In this document: one piece after another, positions 1 through 10,595 of the stretch
Layout of the letters: every line of letters begins with the position of its first letter
Numbering within the stretch: position 1 is the first letter of the stretch
Assembly: GCA_039111635.1 (NCBI GenBank)
Contig: JBCAQO010000003.1
Coordinates: 1,860,001 to 1,924,000, forward strand
Direction of reading: 5' to 3'
DNA length: 64,000 bases
Source of the DNA: Heterobasidion occidentale
Lineage: Eukaryota > Basidiomycota > Agaricomycetes > Russulales > Bondarzewiaceae
Notes under the pieces: generated by a model
Seen by the model: only the letters and a program-made list of their open reading frames with translations
What the model was told of the DNA's origin: nothing
Databases searched by the model: none
Position numbers and translations under genes: made by a program

Positions 1-1175
1 TTACTCTCAGCAACCTTATGCTTGAGCTTGGAGCGTTGGTTCGTTGACCCGCGCTTACTTGTCTCTTAAGAGTGTGTCATTCGGGGTGAGAGCAGTGCAC
101 TGGTCTAGAAACTCACTTTTTCTGATACGAGGCATTGGGAACAAGGCAAGGAAGGCGAACGCGTTCTACTAGTATTCAAAGAGTCGGTACTAGTCACGTG
201 TAAGGGAAAATCAAGCAAATCTCTTTTTGGACACGGGCTGTCGCACGCCTCTTCTAGTCTCCGTTGCTGACCAACACAGAAGACAGTCGTTCTGTGTTAA
301 GACGCCTCTTCACATTTCTCCATCCAGTGGCGAAGACAGTGCGAATCGGAGAATGTTTGGTATGCGCATGATCAGGCTCGTGCGCTCCTGACACGTTGAG
401 TTTCAAGGATAGAAGATTTTTGACCGCACGGCCCTGCACGACGAAAGAAAGTTATATTCCATAACGTAAATACATTCATTTGAGTGACATATGAGCGGCG
501 GAATTACTACATAGATCAGCGTCCGCACAAAGCCCATCAAGACGAAACACCTCTGACGACCAATCGGGACAAACACCGCACCTGCGCCCACAGCACGAGG
601 GGAGTGTGGCAAAGGATCGCCAGAACCTGACAACCCAGAAGCACAGAGAACAAGCACAGTCATCCAGATCAAGCGAACAAAGGCGCGGATCTTGCAGTTA
701 GACGCCAGCTACCACCGTCTTGCTGCGCGGGCCCGCAATGGAGTCATCCTGGCAGCAAACATGCTGTGAGAGGCATCAACATCCTAGTCACGGCGAACTC
801 GCACACTTTCGCGCCTAGAAAGGCAGTCGCACACAGTCCTCATAGGCCTGGAACCCCAATTGGAAGACACTGAGGCCGATACCCACATTGAGTGGTGGAA
901 CTAGGATCTTGCACTTGCAACAAATCAAGAACCGTAGGAGGAGTACAGGAAACAGGCGCATATCGAAGGAAACTTGAAAACTTGTCTGTTTGTGCTATCG
1001 TATGGAGTCCGGGTCTGCAGGAGAAACACAAAACAAGGCACTTGACAGCGACTTGTGCTTGAACATGCCTTGACACTCTTCATCGCTTGAAAACTTTGAC
1101 GCCCGCCAGCGACTTCACCTAGGCCCACCCTAATTATCTGAAAACCAACCTAGATGGCGGCGCAAGCACGTCCCT
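1..1175. other. no supported gene; flank 3' of the Tra2-like gene
   Basis: Only short open frames occur on either strand and none resembles a family I recognise. One minus-strand frame near 672-403 begins with a hydrophobic, signal-peptide-like stretch, but it has no further support. The part nearest 1175 probably holds the 3' UTR of the minus-strand splicing factor. Confidence 0.5.
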
Positions 1176-2175
1176 TCACCAACGACCGCTGTCGCCTCCA
1201 CCATTGACTGGAGCCGGATGGTCGTAGTCGCGTCCGCCGCGGGCAGGGCTGCTGCCACGAGGAGGACTTCTGGAATAACTCCTTCGTCGACGGTACTCGG
1301 GGGAGTAGCGGCCACCTCGGGAAGGGGGAGGGCTTCGGCGGTCTCGCCAGTCCCTGTTATCGCGGCCATAAGGATCCCGTTCCCTGTCGCGGTCGTTACC
1401 ACCGCCACGTCGGTGTGAGTCACGGTCGCGGTCAGGTCGGTCTCGGAAAGAATCGCGACCCGAGTCGCGGCCATAATAAGAGTCGCGACCGGTAGAACGG
1501 CGATGTCCCATATACTCTCCAGGAGTCGGCGCATGAGGTCTATCGGTGACCGAGTAGTCAACGCGAATGCGGCGGCCATTGAGATCCTAAGATGCTGGAT
1601 TAGTCGGACAATATATATCATCATCACAACTTACAACGCCGTTCAACTCTTGAATGCATCGTCCAGCATCTTCAACGGTGCTCATTTTGATGAAGCCAAA
1701 GCCTCTGGAGCGGTCAGACTGCTGAGATAGTGAGTGAGATAACTGCCAAATACTGTAAATCGTCTTACCCTTTGATCGTATACGATGGTGACCTTCTCAA
1801 CACGACCGAACCTGCTAAATTCATCGTCCAAATCACGTTCAGTCGTACGGATGCTGAGACCAAAGACCCCGAGGACGGCAGAGGGGTTGGGAGCCTATTG
1901 TGTTTTTAGAGCGCTGGCTCGAAAAAAAGAAAGGCAAAGCGTACAATGGGAGCATGGGACGGTCTCCTGGGGGGAGGAGAGGGCCTCCGAAAAGCAGGAG
2001 GAGGGCTACGGAACCCACCGCTGCGGGCTGGGCTGCGGGAACGAGAGCGACCTCTGGCAGGCGGAGCGGGGGCGTCAGCGCCCGTTGCTGCGACGGCAGG
2101 CGGAGGGGCGTTGTAAGCGTCAGAGTAAGGGTCGACGGGAGGGGCAGGTTCGTTATACTGAATGTGAGAGTCCAT
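1176..2175 (-). CDS. Tra2-like SR splicing factor (RRM protein)
   Basis: Four exons: 2175-1945, 1894-1769, 1721-1635, 1586-1176, giving 284 aa with all junctions in phase. The order is an N-terminal proline/RS stretch (RSRSRSPAR), one RRM at about residues 80-165 with RNP2 (VLGVFGLS) and RNP1 (RGFGFIKM), then a C-terminal tail rich in Arg, Asp, Ser and Gly (DRDRDS and [10 protein letters not shown] blocks). RS-RRM-RS is the layout of transformer-2 proteins, which bind exonic enhancers in pre-mRNA and act in the nucleus; the function is inferred from that layout. The ATG at 2175 opens the RS region and lies 224 bp from the divergent RPL18 start, so the two share a promoter region. A generic SR-like RRM protein is the main alternative. 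Confidence 0.85.
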
Positions 2176-2399
2176 GTTAGTGCAGTTACGATGTAAAGAG
2201 CAACGGCGACGACGAGGGAGGCAACAAAGGGGGTACACGCACCATGGTCGTGGTCGAGGGCGAAGTTTGTTCAAGTTTGTGGCGACGCGGCCTAAAATTG
2301 AAAGCCCGCGATGTCAAACTCAAAGGTAAGCAACTGCACAGTTCTTCAGCCTCAGCGCATAGCACCAACAACCGCAAACAGACTTTCGGCAAGAACAAG

Positions 2400-3183
2400 A
2401 TGGTGAGCCCGTCGTCGTCGCCGGTGTCGGAATCTCTGTCTAATATTCGTCTGCTGGCCAGGGTATCGACATTGCCAAGCACCATGTCAAGAAGGGCAAC
2501 CGTACGGCCCCCGTGAGCGAGGATCCTTATCTCCTCTTGCTCGTCAAGGTATGTCTCTACTGCTAAGTCTTCCTCCGAGCATTATCACTAAGGACCTCTC
2601 CAGCTTTACCGCTTCCTCGCCCGCCGCACGGACTCTAAGTTCAACAAGGTCTCCGATCACCATCACGTCCCTGCGTTGCGATGTTAACCCTTCTTATACA
2701 GGCGATCCTCCACCGCCTTTTCCTCTCCAAGATCAACCGACCCCCACTTTCTCTCTCCCGCATCTCCAAGGAGACTGCGAATGTCGAAGACCGCTCATCA
2801 AAAATCATCGTTCAGGTCGGCACTGTTACCGATGACGTCCGTCTGCAGGAGGTCCCCAAACTCTCCATCGCCGCTCTCCGCTTCACCCAGGCTGCTAAGG
2901 AACGGATCCTCAAGGCCGGTGGTGAGGTCCTTACCTTGGACCAGCTTGCTCTACGGGCACCAACAGGCTCCAACACTGTCCTCTTGAGGGGTAAGAGGAA
3001 TACGCGTGAGGCTGTCAAGCATTTCGGCATGGGGCCCCACAAGAACAAGAAACCATACACCCTCTCCAAGGGCCGCAAAGTACGTGATATCTTTGTTTAT
3101 TATGCGCAGGTTCGGTCTCATTACCTCTATTCTAGTTCGAACGCGCGCGTGGTCGCCGAAAGTCTCGCGGCTTCAAGGTCTAG
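2400..3183 (+). CDS. RPL18: 60S ribosomal protein L18 (eL18)
   Basis: Exons 2400-2402, 2462-2548, 2604-2648, 2702-3079 and 3136-3183 give 186 aa, the usual length of eL18. The family is recognised along its whole length: [17 protein letters not shown] at the start, [36 protein letters not shown] and the basic C-terminus ending [10 protein letters not shown]. The protein is a structural component of the cytosolic large ribosomal subunit. The first coding exon is ATG alone, followed by a 59-bp intron; no other start fits because the next exon begins exactly at the conserved Gly-Ile-Asp. Ribosomal protein genes of fungi often carry an intron right after the start codon. Confidence 0.97.
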
Positions 3184-3471
3184 ACGACCTACAAAACCGA
3201 CGTCGAGTCGGTACATGGGCATGTGGGGCCGCGAGGTTGCTGTATGCGATATGGGCTTTGTCTTTCTCCACGTTATATACTATCATGAGCTCAAGCAATC
3301 TGTATGCATTACGATCACTCGCGCGCCCATTACGCGGTATTATCGGCAAGGATATATTCGCGTTGCTATCATCGATGAAGGCGACAAGAGCGACACAGAA
3401 CCTCTTTGATTATATCAAATGACACGCGAATGTGACGAGATTGCCACTCCTCTCCTAGTCCGCACTCTGAA

Positions 3472-5503
3472 TCAGTCTAAACGCTTTTCCAGCTCTCGAA
3501 CGACTGGATCTACGGGAGGCACGAAGGGAGGTGAGAGGTGGTCCACCGTGTCAGATGATAAAGATGCGGGTGAGGACGTTCGTTGTGCTCGCTTGACTTG
3601 AATACCCTTCAACCACCTTCCTCCACCGGCATAGAAGAATACTAGGCAAGATCCAACCATACAGTGCCCGTACCACCATAGACGAGTCCAGGCTTGAGCG
3701 GATTCTTGAACGTGGAGGAGCATGAAAGGTATCGTGGCATAATTGACTAATAGAATGCACACCGCAATACCAGAGAGATCATAAAGTCGTTTGACAGTGG
3801 TTGGCCGATCCTCTGGGAGTGCTTTCTTCGTCGGAGCACCATTAGGTATAGAGGTATGCTGCTGAGTTTGAGCGGGAACGGCGAGGACGAGAGGACGAAT
3901 ATTTGCACGGCAGAGCCGTCCAGCCGTCGTGATGAACCCTCCGAGAAGGAAGGTCATGTAATAACCACCCGCGACGCCGTGCTATCCAGGGCATTATGAG
4001 TTCTGCTCTAAGACCGAGACCGAAGACACTAGAGGTAGATGGACCGTCGCTCACCCAGAATGCGCTCGTCGCGAACGTGATCATGCTGCTCCTGAAACCG
4101 GGCTTCTTGCCCTTCGGCGTGACCCTCTTGTACACGCACTCGCGCAACCATACATTGGTCTTCATGTTCCACGAATCCAGGAGGATTTTGAAGTTCGGTG
4201 GAAACTCTATCAAACCAATCTTGACGTTGGCTGCACCTTCCCAGAGTGATTTGCCCGATGGGCTATAGCCAGTGAAGCCCAGGCCTGTGAGGATACTCGC
4301 ACCCTCGGTAAGAGTCCATACACCGTAGTACTTCGTTCGCTCGATGAATCCGCAAAATTGGATGTAGAGGATCCTAATTCCGATGAACAAAAAGGGTGAC
4401 ATGGAGACAAGATGTTTGATTTACCTAAATACTATGTTCTGCTTGAGGAACCAGTCTGTGATGGCGATGCCGTAGTTGAACGAGGAGGAGAAAGTTGTGT
4501 ACAACCCCAGGAAGATAAGGCCGAATAGAGCCTTCCTATACGCGACACGTTTGCGGCCGCGAGGAATCGCTCTTCTGCTTTTACTCGGCGCGTCCGTCGT
4601 CTTGCCTTCATTAGCCCTGAACAACGTTTCGTTGACCAAAGACGTGTATGAGGCGTACTCGAGATAAGGACCGACAAGGACTCCGGGGAAATAGAACCTG
4701 GGAAGAAATCATGAGCTTCGTGCCTCGTTCGGAATATGGGTGGGGCCCTACGCGTATCCCAGGAACTCTAGCAATGAAGGGAACTGAGCCACCCTCATTT
4801 GCAGCTGCCATTTGTCTAAATCCTAACAAAGGACGTGGGTCAACGAGGCGGAACATGAGTGTTGCAGCGTTAAGTACCTCCGCACGTCGCCGACCGTCCC
4901 ACACATTCCATGCAAAGGTCGTCAACTTCATGACGAGGACCATTTGAGGACCCGTGATTTCGAAAGTCTCATAACCGGTGGCGGACATTGCTCGAAGGAC
5001 ATGACTAGGGAATGAATAAGAGCGATGAACCTGCCTCGGATGAAACAAAGACGCACTTTACCGTCAAATGCCCCATTAATCCCCTGGCAGTCACCAGTAG
5101 ATTAGCATCCTTATAGAGATATGACGAGCAGATACGACAACTTCAAACTCACGTAAACACAATCCAAGGCATAAGATAGCCCTTCACTCTGGCAGCCACG
5201 AAGTATGTAGCCAAGACATCACCCAGCAGCTGGAGGAACGCAGACTTGAGATTCAAGACCGGAATGAAATAGAACACGGAAATTGATAGGTTGAATAGAT
5301 GTTTGAGTGCAGGCCGCGACGAGGGTATGCGAATGAAAACACTTCCGAGGGGGTATGAGACCAAAAGACAAGTGATCAGCTGTAAACGATGTATGGCGTG
5401 TTAACTGAGGTGGCTCGGCGACTGCAGGATTTTCTCGACTTACTTTGACTTGGTCTGCAGACGCGCCTACCGAGGCCGCCAGTGGGTCGAAAAGGAAATC
5501 CAT
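3472..5503 (-). CDS. ALE1: MBOAT lysophospholipid acyltransferase (Ale1/LPCAT type)
   Basis: Eight exons: 5503-5444, 5379-5153, 5083-5062, 5030-4878, 4822-4752, 4697-4425, 4373-4055, 3981-3472; 544 aa, all phases consistent. Exon 3 is only 22 nt. Family landmarks in order: an N-terminal membrane segment (LITCLLVSYPLGSVF), EITGPQMVLVMKLTTFAWN, FYFPGVLVGPYLEY, GKSLWEGAANV, the MBOAT core WNMKTNVWLRECVYKR, and SAFWHG with the catalytic His (about residue 376) formed across the junction of exons 7 and 8. Ale1-type enzymes reacylate lysophosphatidylcholine and related lysolipids with acyl-CoA in the ER (Lands cycle). The start is the ATG giving MDFLFDPLAASVG. The 3' neighbour on the right is a MARVEL membrane protein on the same strand. 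Confidence 0.95.
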
Positions 5504-5772
5504 TGGGGAGACGCGAGCTACGGCATGGGATGGTTGTTGGGGTCCAAGTACAAAAGCATCTGCCACTGCCGCTGACCGGCAATAGCCGGCTGCGATCACG
5601 AACCTGAAAGTCAAATGGGTAATCTCAAAAGTTCACAACCTTCATAATTCACAGGCAACACATTGTCATTTGGTATTAAATAATACTGAGACCAAACGGG
5701 CCCACGAGAGACCGATAAATATTCAAAGCGAGAGAGATAAAACGTGAGATCATGATGAGGGGACTCTTCCAA

Positions 5773-6705
5773 CTAAACTTGCGCGACTCCATGGGAGGGT
5801 GACGAATAGTTCACCTGCATGTGGACATGGTTGGGCGTGGTGGAGGTAGTGGGTTGCGGCATTGGAGGAGCGTAGTGCTGTTCCATGGGGGTGCCGTCGA
5901 TAGGGCCTTTCGGGGCCGGATGAGTAAGGAAAGAGGCATCTCGGACCGTCGTCGTCCACGAATTGTTTCCTCGGCTTTGACCGATGAAGGCGAACACAAT
6001 GAGGGTTACAGTATAACCCATCACTGCCATGTGTGTTAGAAACATGGATGGACCGAAGCAGAGTAAAGCTTACAGATGATCCACGTCAAGAATGAGAACG
6101 CTTCAATGGCTTTGAACTCGCTGCATACGAGTGAAGCAGTCGCTGTGACGAATCGTCAATAGAATATGTACCTCCATTAAACGGGAATGCATACGATTGA
6201 CGAAGCTGCAGTCGGATCCAATGAACACCAAGCTGTCGGTGTATGCGGCGTAAGCACCTGTGGATAGCCACAGGACCCACAGAATGCCTTCACGCACAAA
6301 CACAGGTCAGATCCAACACAGTAGAGTGTATTACCATACGAAAACATACTGAGCCAGACAGCTTCTACCACAACCCGTGAGGTGAATGCTCCTCGTCGGT
6401 AAGCATCGATCACTGCCCTGTATAGTTTGTCAGTTCATTGAAGTAGAACGTGGTGTTAAATAACGCTGACATAGGGATGAGAGTGACGAAGGTGAGGACC
6501 GCTGTCGCCACGCCCAGGGCGCTGAAATTCCAGTAAAGGCCAGCATTGGATTCAGTGATGGAGACCAAATTAGCAGCCAGGCCGAGAACAATCGTGGCGA
6601 ACACGATTGAAGTGACTGAACACTCGATATGAGAAGCAATAGATGTGTGAAAACAAGTCACGGCCTACCAAGCACAACCAGGCGCGCTGTAGAAAAAAGG
6701 CCCAT
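5773..6705 (-). CDS. MARVEL-domain four-helix membrane protein
   Basis: Exons 6705-6669, 6615-6471, 6417-6335, 6287-6172, 6116-6074, 6023-5773; about 224 aa. The N-terminus reads MGLFSTARLVVL followed by a hydrophobic segment (IVFATIVLGLAANLVS), then further membrane segments (VATAVLTFVTLIPM, EAVWLSMFSYGILWVLWL, KAIEAFSFLTWIIL with LMGYTVTLIVFAFI), a pattern typical of fungal MARVEL-like proteins. The C-terminal 60 or so residues are Pro/His/Thr-rich and probably cytosolic. MARVEL proteins sit in the plasma membrane or vesicles; no specific role can be assigned. The acceptor of exon 5 is the weakest point of the model: phase requires the AG at 6117-6118, four bases past a better-looking CAG. 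Confidence 0.75.
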
Positions 6706-7202
6706 GGCGAAGACGTGAAAATTTGGGGGGAGGTGGAAGAGGGTCGTCTGCGGCCGTCATCTTATGAGGACTGGTTTTAAGTGAGCTTGACAGACGAAGG
6801 AACGTGTTGGACCTGAGTCTAACATGAGATGCGATTTCGATAGGCCAAGGAACAAAATAAACGGCTAGGCCACGCACGTGACGCCGCATCCCAATCTGGG
6901 GAAATGCAAGTCAACTCAACAAACAACCAGGTCGATCGATCGCTCCCGTCCCTCGACCTCCCTCGATGTCCGATTATGAAAACCTGAACGCGATGTTTTG
7001 CTACCGGCTCGCATTATCGCCTGCTCGCACCTTCGCTTACCAGTAGAGTGCAGAGGTCAACCTCCGTTCTGCGAGTCAGTTTGATTTACCTGTTAATTTG
7101 GGAGGGTACTTGTCTTAGCCGCCGTCAAGGTTACCTGGCTTTAGCGATGTCAAAAAGTTGATGGAACTGTCATGGGCGCCTTAGAGCTGGACTCGCTGCT
7201 TA
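6706..7202. other. intergenic, upstream of the MARVEL gene
   Basis: No coding frame with support. It should contain the promoter of the minus-strand MARVEL gene and the 3' UTR of the next minus-strand gene. The dry repeat of CGATCGATCG near 6933 is the only notable word. Confidence 0.4.
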
Positions 7203-8433
7203 TCAGCTTACAGCCACCCATTGGCGATCGTGTAGTATGGTTCCACGCTGTATAAACGACAGCAATGAGCATACAACCAGGACGAGAAGAGTCGTCGACA
7301 ATCTGTGTGACCGTAGCCTCACCAACGAACAAGCGAATAAGGTCAGTATATTGATTGATTCGTATCACGTCGGAGAACGGAAGAACAAGTCGAGTTAAAT
7401 GAAATGACTCATGGCTTTGTACTTACGAATGAACAAGGCACCGACATCGGACAGTGATAGACAGTGGACATGATTGAGCGATGAGCGGGCGGGACAGCCT
7501 TACACTGCCTACCCAACAAAATTAGTACATTGGAGGAAAGCTTGGCTTCAGGATATCAGAGAGATGGTTGCTCACGTCGATGTTGAGCTGCAAAATCACG
7601 GTAAGCGCCAGATTGAATAAAAACCACAATGCATTGAATCATGGCAGAAGCGGTATTTACAAACCAACAACCCGATGCGTACAGAAAAGACCAAAGGGAA
7701 TAAATAGGACGAACCGCGCATCATCGTAGGGCACTCGAAGGGCCTGAACAGACGCTCGCTACGTACGAGGCAACCCAACATGACCAAAAAGGCGCCCGTG
7801 TGTCATTTCCTTACGTATCACGATACAACTGGCTCTGTGACAACGAATTCACGCTTGCCATCCGGCACCGACAGACCCAACAACTTCCAATCGAACCAGC
7901 TGGCGAAAGAGGACGCAGTCGAAACTGGAGTCTGCTCCGCATCTGTGTGGAAGGAGACGTCGTTCATGGTATTGAACTCGAGGTGTGGGTTGTGGGTCGC
8001 GAGGCGATGGGTGAGCAGATGGCATGCCAGTATGAAGAATAGCAACAGGAGGATGAGAGTCGTGCGAGCCTTGAGCTGCTTGGGGGCCGTAAACGATGTC
8101 ACGCGGTCGCGAAGAGAGGCTTTAGGAGGTGCCAAGAAGGCGATAGAGAAGTCGCCAGAAGAGGATGGTGAGGACGGGGTCACGATGATGGCCGGGAGCG
8201 GCGACTTCTCACTGACGTCGGAGAGTGAAAGGTCTGATACAGGAGAGGGATAAATTAATGGCGGACCAATGATCGCTTTGGGCCCTGGCTACTCACCAAG
8301 CGGCTTCGGAATCAGAATAAAATCCCTGTGCTGTGGCAGACGGTGACGACGGGGGGCTGCAGCATGATTGATACGCTCAGAACGGGATGATAAACAGGCT
8401 GGCAGTACGCAGTCACTCACAATGAGGAGCCAT
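7203..8433 (-). CDS. unknown membrane protein with two hydrophobic segments
   Basis: Seven exons fit in phase: 8433-8421, 8356-8297, 8233-7827, 7758-7665, 7587-7576, 7508-7427, 7317-7203; 260 aa. I do not recognise a family. A basic Ser/Pro-rich N-terminus (MAPHSPRRHRLPQHRDF) leads to one strong membrane segment at about residues 83-101 (TLILLLLFFILACHLL), then a polar loop, a short hydrophobic patch (RFVLFIPFGLF), and a final hydrophobic stretch near residues 235-248 (TLLVLVVCSLLSFI). Exons 1 (13 nt) and 5 (12 nt) are unusually small. Exons 1-3 are well supported by composition; the downstream exons are chosen by splice signals and phase only, so the C-terminal half may be wrong. A type II anchored protein is one reading. 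Confidence 0.5.
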
Positions 8434-8764
8434 TGGTGCGATCGTGTGCGGTGAAACTATGAAGGTGAGGTCTAGGTATGGTATGATACTGTCTCGGTTT
8501 TGGCTGCTTGAAGTTGAACGGCAGATGGGAGACGCAAGGGATCGAAAGAGTGTTGTATAAAGAATGTGGTGGTGAGGCGCGAGGCTCGACTAGAAATGCA
8601 AGAGCAGCCGCAGACACTGAAGTGCGACGCAAGGGAGAAGAGAGACGAAGGAGGTGGTTTTGAATAGAGAGCGGCGACGAGCCTAGACCACGGCGCGGCG
8701 GCTTCTGCTTAGCTCATCAGCGAAAGAGGAGTGCCTTTCCCAGTTTGGAAGGTGCGCGCGCACG
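8434..8764. other. divergent promoter region
   Basis: 331 bp between the start codons of the unknown membrane protein (minus) and WDR89 (plus). No coding frame or clear binding site stands out. Confidence 0.4.
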
Positions 8765-10310
8765 ATGGCTCTCACCGAATCTTCTTCCTTCTCAGCCAGC
8801 GATCGTCCGCTCAGGTCGACCCAGCTCCCCTCTGAGGCCTATGTCCTTGCCCTCGCAGCCCTCCCGGACGCCTACGCCGCAGCCGCTTCCGCCCCTTCAA
8901 GTCAAATACACGTCTTTGACAAAGCTTCGCTGCGTGATGTCCTGACCCTGAGCGGTCACGACGGAGGAATCACCCATCTTCGTGCCGTCGACTCCGTCGC
9001 TGGATCCAATCGCCGCGTCCTCGTCTCTTCTGGAAGAGATGCATCTGTCAAAGTCTGGGACGATCGCACGCGCTCCACTGGCCTCCAGAGTGAGTCCGCT
9101 CCTCAAGTATCCCTCCCGCTCGCGTTTTGACAGCTGAGAAGAAGCTCTCATCCTTCCTAGTGAAACCCGCGGGAAGGCCCTCCGCACTGCTTTCCTGTGA
9201 TGTCTCGCAGGATGGCATGCTGGTCGCTGCCGGCACGGTCCTGCAAAATGACGACGCCCTGATCCACTACTGGTCCGTAATCGGTCGATGGCAACTACCG
9301 GTTCCGTGCTCACCTGCCTTCTCCTCAGGGACCCGCGGAACCCTGCTGCCCCTTTGCGCTCTCATTCGTCGACGCACTCTGACGACATCACCGCCGTGCA
9401 AATTTTGCGCCCGTCGTTGCACTCTCCTTCGCCCGATCACAGAGTCATCTTGTCTTGCTCTTCAGATGGCCTAGTCAGCACCTCCAATGCGGACGAAGAT
9501 GATGAGGACGAGGCAGTCCTTCATGTCGGAAACTGGGGTTGTAGTATTTCCCAAGCTGGTTGGATCACGCAGGATAGCTTACCCCCCCGTGTTTGGGCGG
9601 GCAGTGACATGGAGACTTTCAGCACATGGTCTGATGAGGTTTGTGATGACCAACGTGCGTCCAGATCATGACCGCTCTGACATGATTTCGCCGCAGCTCC
9701 AAGTCGCACACGACCTGGATATCCGTGTTCCGTCCGTGCATAGTCAACAGCGAACGTGGGTGACGGACTATCTCATCGGCTGTCATATGTCGAGTGAGAG
9801 CGGGCTAGGCGTCTTTGTCGGTTCCAACGAGTAAATCCTCTAGGATGATATTTTGATTTAGTGGCTGACATTGTTCGGTAGAGGAGACGTCGCACTCCTA
9901 AGAAATGCAGACTATGCCGACGGGGCCGCGCCATGGTCATTGGAGCGTATATGGGCAAATGGACACACTGGCGTCGTGCGATCGATGCTTTGGGATGAAC
10001 AAGTCGGTCACCCTATATCTGCGTCTTCCTGCTGGCACTGACTTCTTGAACCCTAGCATAACGTCCTCGTAACTGGCGGAGAGGATTCCAGAATACGCAC
10101 ATGGTCATGCCCTCCGCTGCTTAAAGAGCACGATGGATCGATGGACGCAGAGTCGACTAGCACTTCTTCTCGCAAGAGGGACTTCGATGGTGACATAGAA
10201 ATGGGCTCCCCAACGAATGCAAGTCCCTTTCTCCGCTGTCCGGTAAGACTGATCGCTGACGCTCAGTTGATCACCAGGCATTCAAAAAACCTCGGCGTCA
10301 GCCACACTGA
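8765..10310 (+). CDS. WD40-repeat protein, WDR89 type
   Basis: Exons 8765-9089, 9134-9272, 9329-9638, 9697-9830, 9882-10002, 10057-10218, 10278-10310; 407 aa. WD-type repeats are visible (LSGHDGGITHLR, VLVSSGRDASVKVWD, DDALIHYWDPRNP, SGSDMETFSTWSDE in the form AGSDMETFSTW, HTGVVRSMLWDE, NVLVTGGEDSRIRTW), consistent with one propeller. The sequence between repeats and the short basic C-terminus (AFKKPRRQPH) match WDR89-family proteins, whose exact molecular role is not well established. The last intron begins with GC rather than GT: the 59-bp GC-AG intron 10219-10277 gives the family-like C-terminus in frame. A GT donor inside it would make a 35-bp intron in the same frame. Confidence 0.88.
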
Positions 10311-10595
10311 GTACATTTCTCTGGAAAACGCCGTTCAAAAGTACAACCAAAATAGTCACATCGTACCGGCCATCTGTAGGGAAGATGTCCGGCTATATGT
10401 ACACATGCACCGCATCTTATATCATTAGAATTTGCCAGGTTGAAACGAGATGTATGCATGATCGTTATTTATATGCTGATCATGAGAGCCCAGTCCCGTT
10501 GGAACGGAAAGTGGTCTCAAGTTGAGCCATGGAAGTCGGATGGATTAACCATGGATCAATAGAACACGACGACGCCTTTAGACAGTCCAGCCAGC

